Shown here piece after piece: positions 56,282 to 64,000 of a stretch of 64,000 nt of DNA. Positions within the stretch are counted from its first letter, which is position 1. Every line of letters begins with the position of its first letter. Location: contig NW_006917091.1 of NCBI RefSeq assembly GCF_000516985.1, forward strand, positions 1,316,977 to 1,380,976. Reading direction: 5' to 3'. A program made the translations under genes and the position numbers. The notes below the pieces were generated by a model that had not been told where the DNA came from, did no database searches, and saw only the letters and a list, made by a program, of their open reading frames with translations. This stretch comes from Pestalotiopsis fici W106-1 (lineage: Eukaryota; Ascomycota; Sordariomycetes; Amphisphaeriales; Sporocadaceae).

Positions 56282-57398
56282 TCAAGCGACCTGATTCGCA
56301 GCCGCGGTCAAGTACTTTTGTATGTAATCGCAATTACAGTCACTGTGGCGAAGAATCTCATTCTTCAGCGCCAGGATTTCGTCCCGTAGATCCGCGACGC
56401 ACGCCGTCAGAAACTCCTTCTTGGACGACAAGTCGCGCTCCCGCCCGCGCAGCTCGTCGGCGTAGTGTCTGGTTTTTTCGCGGCATCGGGCGGCTGCGGC
56501 GCGGTTTTTTTGCTTGTTTTGCTCGTGCTGGGACGAGATGACGACGCTGTTGCCCCCTCCTCGCGGGTATGATGGTGGCGGTGGAGGAGGATGAGGAGGA
56601 GGAGGGGGCAGTGGTAATGGGCCAGAGGATGCCGTGGGCGACGAGACGTTGCTCTGTGACGATCGGATGGTGCCAGAGTAGCTGCTGTTGCTGTATGGCG
56701 AGTCCATTGTGTTGGGTGATGCAGTTCCACCAAAGTCGCCGGGCACACTCGGTCGGCGTGCAAAACTAGGTCGGCGCGAAGGAATGTAACCTCCATTCAT
56801 GCTGATATCGCCGTTCATTATTTCAGGCCCGGGTGTGAGAGGGGATGAGCTACAGAACGGACTTGACCAATCCGCTGGGGAAGTGTGACCAGGGAGTGGT
56901 TCTGTGGTGTAGCCATCAACGGCGGCTTGATCGTGGACTGCTTTTTTATGCTGTGGGAACGTGGCGTATGGAAAGTTCTGAGGTAGTGGCGGTTCTGTCT
57001 GAAACTGATTTTGCTGAAACCAGAAATCAGGGTAATGTGCGTTCTATAGGCGGTAGATCAGCACTGGGATTCAGACGCGGTAGATGGCTTATCGTGTTGA
57101 AGCAGAGGACAAGTCGAATAGGGTCGAACAAAGGCGCCTCGGAACTGCGCAACCAAAGAAAACTCACGTAGATTGGTCTACAAAAGTCGGCACCAGACTC
57201 CTTGGCCCCATGTCCAACTCCATAGCCGGCAATATGAGAGTAGACAACAGGGGAGAAGGCTGGGGCATCAGGTGTTGTTGGAAAGTCTATAGTGACGTGG
57301 TCGTGAAATCCAGTAAAGGGAGAGGCGTATGGCTCTTGACCGCCGTGGTTGGAAAAGATCTCGTTGTTGCTTGCCATGATAGCTCTGTACAGTTCCAT
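56282..57398 (-). CDS. ATF/CREB-type bZIP transcription factor (330 aa)
   Basis: Exons on the minus strand are 57398-57168 and 57043-56282, phase 0 at the join (RPIY to NAHYPDFWFQ). The ATG at 57377 (MASNNEIF) is an equally likely start, giving 323 aa. The N-terminal two-thirds is Pro/Ser-rich, with a proline run (PLPLPPPPPHPPPPPPSY), typical of an activation region. The basic region EQNKQKNRAAAARCREKTRH (about 247-266) shows N-x7-R with the RCREKxR form of ATF/CREB proteins. A leucine-type zipper follows (LRGRERDLSSKKEFLTACVA), and the C-terminus HSDCNCDYIQKYL resembles the ATF2-type zipper end. Target genes are not deducible; related fungal factors act in stress, sporulation and metabolism. 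Confidence 0.87.
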
Positions 57399-60300
57399 TG
57401 AAAGGCAATCGACCCTCGAAGGCCAAAAAGACCGTAATGGAATTCTGGATATACAGAGAGCACGGAAAAGTGCCGATAGGCGATAAATAAAAGAAAGATT
57501 TTCTTGCCTACGAAGATCACAACCAAAATGATGGCATTCGGAGACTTGAGTTCGAGCTGGTCACTAGAAGGGACGGTCCTCAGGTGTGTAGCTGGGGGTT
57601 CATTTTAGTCGAGGGGAAGAGCGGATCAATATTGGTGACTGGCCTTGGCAGTATCCGGGATCAAAGCTTAGTTATTAAATGGCTACTGTCTGTCATGCAG
57701 TCCAACTGCCGCAGAAAATGATTTCTCGTGAAGAGACACTCATTCGCCGGCAGGGCTGGATAATTCTACGGGACAGGTAGCCATTATGCCTCAGAGTGTC
57801 TCTAGTACCTCGCTGCTTCGAGGTAATATTTTGAAAAGCGACCAACAGGTAGGTAGCCTTTGGCACTTTCCAAGGCGGAACGCAAAGAAACCGTTGTAGA
57901 TTTATGCTACAAGTATACTAAAGTTGTGCCCTAGCCGCAATCTTTGCGGCTGCATACAGCCAATCCGCAATGGAGGAGGAGCCTTTTCCAAGCCAATGAA
58001 ATTTGATGTCTCAGCCAGGATTTCAGTGCTCGGTCATGTCGGTGAGTTTTCCGACCCAACCCATTTGTCTTTTGGACCATCATTGCATCAGACGAGTGTA
58101 TTGTTCTTTGCTGAGCGAGGTGGAGTTGGATGTGTATCAGCACAGATGCCGACAAATGGGGGAAAAGGTCCATTCCTTTTCATGATTTCTTTTTCTGCAG
58201 AGAGGCAATAAAACGGATTTACCTGCACTCATCATTCTAGCAGCTGCCTTTGTACATATAGGCGATAAGTCAACAAATATCTCGATATTCGTTTTCTTGG
58301 TCCCGGCTAACTCTGCAGGATGTGATACTTGTTTTTGAATATGAGCTTTCACGACAACATTGACGAAAGTGACGTTGTCTACACTCAAGTGAAATTAGAG
58401 ACTTTACCTACCTGGTTCCTGAACGGGTTTAGAAGCTGCCCTTACTGTACGTTAAACGACAGTCAAAGGCCCGAACCCTCTTCCATACAGACCTATATGC
58501 ATTGAGGATCATGTATCAAGCATGCACGATGGTAGATCTTTCCAGGCTTATTGACCGCCGTCAATATGCCACCCACTTCCTCCTTTTTGCACCATGTTAG
58601 TACCTCAAAGGTACACGTATATTCAAGTACTAGCAAGGCTAGATCTACAATACCAAAGTCTCAAAGTATCACTGCCTAGGGCAAATGGTGTTCATTCAAC
58701 ACATGGCGCTGACATGGGGCCCAATCCAATGTTGCCCGAGACATATCAGTAAGCCTAAATCACCACCCGCCTCTGTAGACTTTGCATACGCACGAAACGG
58801 CGTGGGCGGCAGGTCCCTTTAGCTTCATCTTCCGGAACGGGCGAGTTACAGGGAGAAAAGTATGATGTGCCAAGATTACCCCTTTATCTTTTTGATTGGC
58901 TGACCTACGCTTTTTATTCCCATATTCCAATCGGCTCGGCATAGTGGTGATATACATGCATTTGATTGTGTCCATCACAACGGACCAGTGCTGACCATTC
59001 TATTCTCAAAGAGCCTAATCACGTCGTCTGAATGACATTCGACGATGAAAGAGATGCCGAAATCCGGACGTGGAGTTGCTTGATGGGCCCCTCTATACGA
59101 GCTGGTCATCTAATACGCCAGTCATTGTACCGCCACATGCTTGCTATTCTCACGCTTGACTGGATGATAAATGGCTCTAATGGCCTGCAGAACTGAGTGA
59201 ATAAGATAAACCATGTAAACAACAGCCTACAGTGTGTTGCCAAGCTGGGCACGCGATCCTTTTGCTAATCTCAATGCTGGTTGTAAAAGACCAATCTGCC
59301 GCGGTTGGGACAACCCAAAACGAATAGAACAGTGAGTGGGTCGACGGGAACTTTCCTTATTTAGATTAAAAGACACGGCACTTGAACATGAAACAAAGGT
59401 GGATGCATCTAGACTTGTTCTATAGAGCTTCTTTGAAACCATGTCGCAACGACTTCATCCATTGGGATATCTCGAAAGTGATTTATTAGAGTGTTGATGG
59501 CTTCCAACTTGATAGCTCTCCACCATGAAATCATGAAAACTTGAATTTGCCAAAGAAACTTTCGAGTCAGCGGTTTGAACGTTCATGAGAATCTTTGCGG
59601 TCATGACTTTTTTGACAAAATGACACGTCCAAGAAAACGTAGCCATCAAGTCTCAGCCTTGCCGCCGCTTGGAGTTTGTACCATTCCACCTTCAGCGGGC
59701 TTGAGCATATTCCAAGTTCATCCTTCGTAAAGAGCCGTCACGACATCAGTGGCTGGCGGTTGCTTCTGCTCCCTGATATCGCAGGAAATGTTGCGCAAAA
59801 CTCGAGACTCACGTACATACCTAGGTAAGTAACATTCAGACGGGCTATTGCTCATTTTGAACAAGATAGAACAAGCATGGGACTTCCGACTTTAGGTATC
59901 GTCGAGAATCGAGAGTGTTCATAGGACCTCGATGCTTCTTTGCATGAAATCGCTTAAGATGACTACTACAAACACTCATGCTGGGGTGTTCTATTTCGAC
60001 CCAGGATCGATGAGCCAAAAGTTGAGCCATCGAGAGGGTCCCGCCCCGACGGTTAATTATTCCAATGGGCAGATGCAAGTGTCACTCAAATTGACTGCAA
60101 GGGGTTTGATAAAGCTGTTGACTACGCACCAGCTCCATCACCAACGATGGAGGATTTGAAATTTCTTCCATGCTCGCTATACTTCTGTATATCACAATGA
60201 TTATTTTGACGCTATCCTCATCCTCTCAGAAAAGTTGTAGATGATCCAGGCTCCCACATCATGTCCCAATGGCCTCTGTAATTCAACCTGTACTCCAACA

Positions 60301-61029
60301 TCTATCTGTCCACGCATATAGAATACAATTTGCTACTAAGCGGCCCAGCACCCTTATGCACTCCATCAACTACGCAGCAAGTGCTCTCCGACCCGCTTCA
60401 CTTCAAGAAGCAAGTCCAGGAGAAATCGGGTTCAACAGATGAGCTACGGTCCGAGCGAATGACTTCCCCCTCCGACCCATGCCGGCGGTCCTGCGGCCAG
60501 CGGCCTGCCTCGATTTATGAGGTGTAGGTGGATATCTGCCCATGGAAAATACGTTGGAAAGACCCTTGTGGAACTGTCTTCCGAGGCCGGACGTTGTCGC
60601 ATTGAATTGAACGGATCTAATCCGATCAATCCATGGAAAGGAACAAATGACAAACATTCACCATCACAGGTTATAATGCAGTGAGTAGGGGTATATATAT
60701 ATAAATATACCCTTGTTCATAAAAGTTCACGATTCAATTCCATCCACACTTGCGAGTCAGTCATTTCAAACTACAAAGGAACGGGTTTCTTTTTTACCCT
60801 GGACTACTGCACCTAACCCTTGGTTCTACTATCGCGTATCGAAATATTAAAGGTAACGTATCCACAGTGGAGAACAACAGGGGGTTGGTAACGGTTGTCC
60901 GATCACATCTTATCCGTCAGTTTGAAAATCTACTTCTTCCTTTGGCATCCCTATACTTTGAGAGAAAAATCACCTGGATCAAGTCGTGGAAAATAGGCTG
61001 GTGCCATTGGTAGACAGGAATTTGGAAAG
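57399..61029. other. 3.6-kb gene-free region
   Basis: No supportable gene. The open frame at 58137-58388 (minus) is the least random-looking but has no ATG and its only donor/acceptor pair is 28 bp apart. AT-rich simple sequence (atatatatataaatata) lies at 60692-60710, roughly 320 bp before the next start. Such long spacers flank both the bZIP gene and the retropepsin-like gene. Confidence 0.5.
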
Positions 61030-62826
61030 ATGGGACCGGACGAGGCTGGGCTTAGTTCCGACTGGGTCTTTTCTCTCAACTCGAGCCAGTAAGTATAGCC
61101 GCAAATTGGACAGAAATATCTCGGAATCCACGGAAGTAACCAATATACCGACAGTGTATGCAATGACAAGCGATGGTTCAAGACCTTGGAGCCATTTCCC
61201 ACGGCCGTGGTGCAAAAGAGCTTCCTGACCAAGCCGGCAGAGACCAAAGCCGAAGGCGTCGGGACAGTCGACTTGCCGGTCAAGCGCTCGCCGCACTTGA
61301 GTGGACGATACGCGCACCATGTTCTACGCCTAGAGAATGTCATATACGTGCCCGACTACAAGTTCAACGTTGTCGGCATGGAGATTTTGCGCAAAAACGA
61401 CTGGGTCTATGAGGGATCCTCACCGTTCAAGGATCAGGATGCCGCCATCCTCGACCAGCAGGGACTGCAAGTTTGCTATATGCGACAAAACCATGGAATG
61501 TCCTGCATTCGGCTCAGTGGCCCTCCTCACGGACCCGTGACTTCACCGACACAATTCGATGGGGAATCGATTCATATCGTAGGACATATCATGTGGCCGG
61601 AAACGGAGCGTGTCCGGTTCGAGAGGCATAAAGCAGCCTTGGCAAGCAGAAAGCAGGGCACAGAGCCAAGTATATTCACGGTTTCCGAGCTATTGGCCCA
61701 TAATCGCCCCGGTAGACGCGGCTACACCACTGAGGAAAAGGCATGGCTAAAGAAATACCACGGAAATGAGTACAAATTCCTCCAGTCGCATGGCCTCAGC
61801 ATCTACAAGGAAGATCAGCGCGAGGAAGGACGGGCCATTGCACGCAACATGATGCAAATGGATGAGAAGCGCAATGAAGAATTGGCCACTGTTCAGCCAA
61901 AGCATGTGGAGGAGCCTACTCAAGAGCAAGAGAAAAAGAAAAACAGGCGTGGTGGCAAGAAGAAGAAGAGCAATGCTAACAGTGAGACCATCACCGCTGG
62001 CGTTAGTGGCGATGCTACACATGCCAGCAGTGTCGATATCTGGAGCGGTGCGAATGCTGAACCCCACTTGGATGCGGTTGAGACGGGAATTGTTGATCAA
62101 AGTAACGAGCATGCTCAAACTGGCAAGAGGAGAAAGAATAAAAAGAAGAGCAAAGCCAAGATAACCGACTTGGCCACGGATACGGGCAGTGTTATCAACA
62201 ACACTGGCACCGCCAATGTCACAAGAGATGTCAATCCTAGCAGCAACGTGGGCGGATCACAAATTCAGGAGCTGGAGCAGACTGCCGGAGTCACCCAACC
62301 CAGCAAAAAGAAGAGAAACAACAAGAAGAAGAACAGGAGCACGAACGAGGAGATCAATGCCGATGTGGGCGGCAGTGCCACGAGAAGCAGCGCATCCAAT
62401 CTGTTCAATGACGCCAAAACCTCGAATAACTCCACTGGCCCAGAGACTGAGACGATCGAGCCGACCACCAAGACCATTCCGACCGGCAAAAAGAAGAGAA
62501 AGAACAAGGGTACTAAGAAGGCCAACATTGTTCCTCTCAGTCCCGAACAGCAGGAGCAGCAGGCACAAACGTACCTTCATTCGCTGATCCAGAACGTCGC
62601 CGCCAAGCACGAACAGGACAGGCAAAGGGCAGAAGCGACGCCTCCTCCTCCTCAAGTCCCGGCGACGATACCTCAGCCCAGCAAGAAGAAGAGGGGGAAC
62701 ATGAAGAGAAACAAGAACATTGACAGCAACCACACAATGAGTAGCATCGAGGCTCGTCCTGCCCGTGAACCACTGTACTTCATCCCTCCAGTTTGGCCGG
62801 CTGACATTTTCAAGACCGTGCCTTGA
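61030..62826 (+). CDS. Retropepsin-like (Ty1/copia protease-derived) protein with Lys-rich repeat tail
   Basis: Exons 61030-61088 and 61155-62826 (66-bp intron, GTAAGT donor, GACAG acceptor) give 576 aa. The join makes SDWVFSLNSSHVCNDKRWF (residues 10-28), aligning with the copia protease start W-x-x-D-[ST]-G-[AS]-x-H-x-C-N-D. The catalytic D-S/T-G is replaced by S-L-N (15-17). Residues 77-98 (VLRLENVIYVPDYKFNVVGM) match the copia L-x-NVLYVP-x-x-x-NL block. A second conserved-looking part follows, YTTEEKAWLKKYHGNEYKFL (210-229). From 280 on, five lysine clusters recur every 60-65 residues. No integrase, reverse transcriptase or LTRs are seen. Interpreted as a domesticated pseudoprotease; a degraded element is the alternative, but a 576-aa undamaged frame with an intron argues against it. 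Function unknown. Confidence 0.72.
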
Positions 62827-63106
62827 TGAGCTAAGATTTTGTTCTATTTTGTTTCGAAAATGGATTATTGTAAGATATGGTATGAGGCAATGAGAATAAA
62901 GACATTGAAGATGAACCAGGAAGGGATGACGTGGCTCGCACAGAGAAGTATGTGACTGAACCACTTCCGATCAAAGACCTTTCAAAGTCCAGCATTGTAG
63001 AAACGACAGGAGCAAAATCCACAAACAAGCTAAATGTATGATTGTCTGAAATACTGCAAGAATATGAACTGCTCGCTTATATCCTCCTATCGAGTAATAT
63101 TAATAA

Positions 63107-64000
63107 TCAGTAACCCAATTCTTTGATGATAATGTCAGCCGCCTTCTCCCCAATAGCCATGGCTGTAGCCGCGGTATTGGCGGCAACATTTCCCGGAGCG
63201 ATGGACAAGTCGACAATCTTGAGACCCTCCACGCCATGCACGCCGAGCGTCTCATCAACGACGCCGCCCTGCTCCAGCGGGGCCATATTGCACGTTCCTA
63301 GAGAGTGCCACGTCGTACCGACATGGTCTCGCGCCCACTGCGCAATGATGGCGTCGTCCTCTGCCGTGTACTCGATATCAGTCACATTAGCCAGCAGCGG
63401 CGCGTCCGTCTCGACCAGTGCGGCGGCCGAGCTCTGGGGGAACGGTGGGTGCATAGCCGGGACTTCTCCGCGGTATGCTTGCATCCGGCGGGCAATTTCT
63501 CTCTGCTTCTTGTACACCCAAATGTGCTTTGTCACGTCGACTGGGTCGGCAAAAAACCCCGTCGAAAAGTCGACTGGGTCGTCCAGAGTAGCGCCCGTGA
63601 TATGCACATGTCCGCGAGAGTATGGATACACTGTAAAAGTCGTTATGGACATGTACTGTTCTGCAGGGTTCCCAGTCGGATCCGCTGCGTATCTGCTGTT
63701 TGTTAGATTGCGAGTTTGGGCGTCTCGGAGAGAGGGGAATGGGTCATGCACTCACCCGCTCAAGAAGGACATCAAGGCCAGAGGCTTATCCGGGTGGCCA
63801 TTGAAGTCTTTCTTGTAGGCTGCCTGAAACTCAGGTCCGAGAGCAGAAAGATCGGCTTCACTGGGCCGCAGTTTGCAGGTCACTTCTTGGGCGTTCCAGC
63901 CCAGTCTGGGGTCCTTTGTTTGTATCATATTTCCAATGTCGACACGACCGCCGAAAATCCCGTCAATAGTTTCGTGTGGTTCGAGGCTCGACTTGTAACT
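63107..64000 (-). CDS. Alcohol oxidase-type GMC oxidoreductase (5' part beyond window)
   Basis: FAD-dependent enzyme of the glucose-methanol-choline family, closest to fungal alcohol (methanol) oxidases, which make aldehyde and H2O2. Only the C-terminal part is present: exon 64000-63756 (open at the window edge), a 63-bp intron, and exon 63692-63107, joined at [13 protein letters not shown]. Family blocks: [53 protein letters not shown], and the catalytic His in [11 protein letters not shown] with Asn in [20 protein letters not shown]. The C-terminus is KELGY, with no SKL-type peroxisomal signal and not the ARF end of yeast alcohol oxidase. The N-terminal FAD-binding motif cannot be judged. 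Transcribed toward the retropepsin-like gene, tail-to-tail, 280 bp apart. Confidence 0.92.

Noticed and set aside
58137..58388. Possible small exon with protein-like sequence on the minus strand
   Set aside because: It starts only at TTG, has no upstream exon that I can join, and the apparent GTAAAT...CTGCAG intron would be 28 bp, too short.
62257..62964. 235-codon frame antisense to the retropepsin-like gene
   Set aside because: Leu-rich runs are the complement of the Lys/Glu/Gln codons of the tail; not an independent membrane protein.

Overview
The window is nuclear DNA of a filamentous ascomycete, most likely a sordariomycete of the Hypocreales type. This is an inference from gene content: short GT-AG introns of about 50-125 bp with CTAAC-like branch sites, a GC-rich third-codon bias in genes, CT-rich leaders, and fungal-only families (Mnn9, Orc3 of fungal type, DUF1746, a CLIP-170/ClipA homologue). 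I could not run a search, so no species is named. I support 22 protein-coding genes and one tRNA gene. Coding sequences below are given as outer limits, with exon boundaries worked out by joining frames at GT...AG sites.

Layout. 0-13 kb: a small unrecognised gene, a farnesylated type I DnaJ (Ydj1-like), an STK16/Env7-like kinase, the tRNA m7G46 methyltransferase subunit Trm82, and a bZIP regulator behind a 3-kb gene-free region. 13-24 kb: vacuolar alpha-mannosidase Ams1, a CAP-Gly microtubule plus-end protein, and a membrane-anchored unknown. 24-44 kb is dense housekeeping: Nop14 and Rcl1 (both small-subunit processome), a GPATCH11-like G-patch protein, a mitochondrial PPR-like protein, Orc3, an unknown, Sec66/Sec71 of the ER translocon, a DUF1746 membrane protein, and the cytosolic Phe-tRNA synthetase alpha chain. 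A short inverted-repeat element (MITE-like, perfect 36-bp ends) sits in the divergent promoter between the last two. 44-64 kb is looser: tRNA-Lys(CTT), a Ser/Thr-rich secreted protein, a Ser/Pro-rich unknown, Mnn9, Pex4, a second (ATF/CREB-type) bZIP, a retropepsin-like gene and, cut by the window edge, an alcohol-oxidase-type GMC oxidoreductase.

There is no operon or biosynthetic cluster. Several pairs share divergent promoters (unknown/NOP14, PPR/ORC3, SEC66/RCL1, DUF1746/FRS2). The most unusual locus is at 61.0-62.8 kb. It encodes a Ty1/copia-protease-like fold whose catalytic Asp-Ser/Thr-Gly is replaced by Ser-Leu-Asn, with no integrase or reverse transcriptase, joined to a lysine-rich tail built from repeats of about 61 residues. 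It looks like a host-captured, catalytically dead retrotransposon protease.
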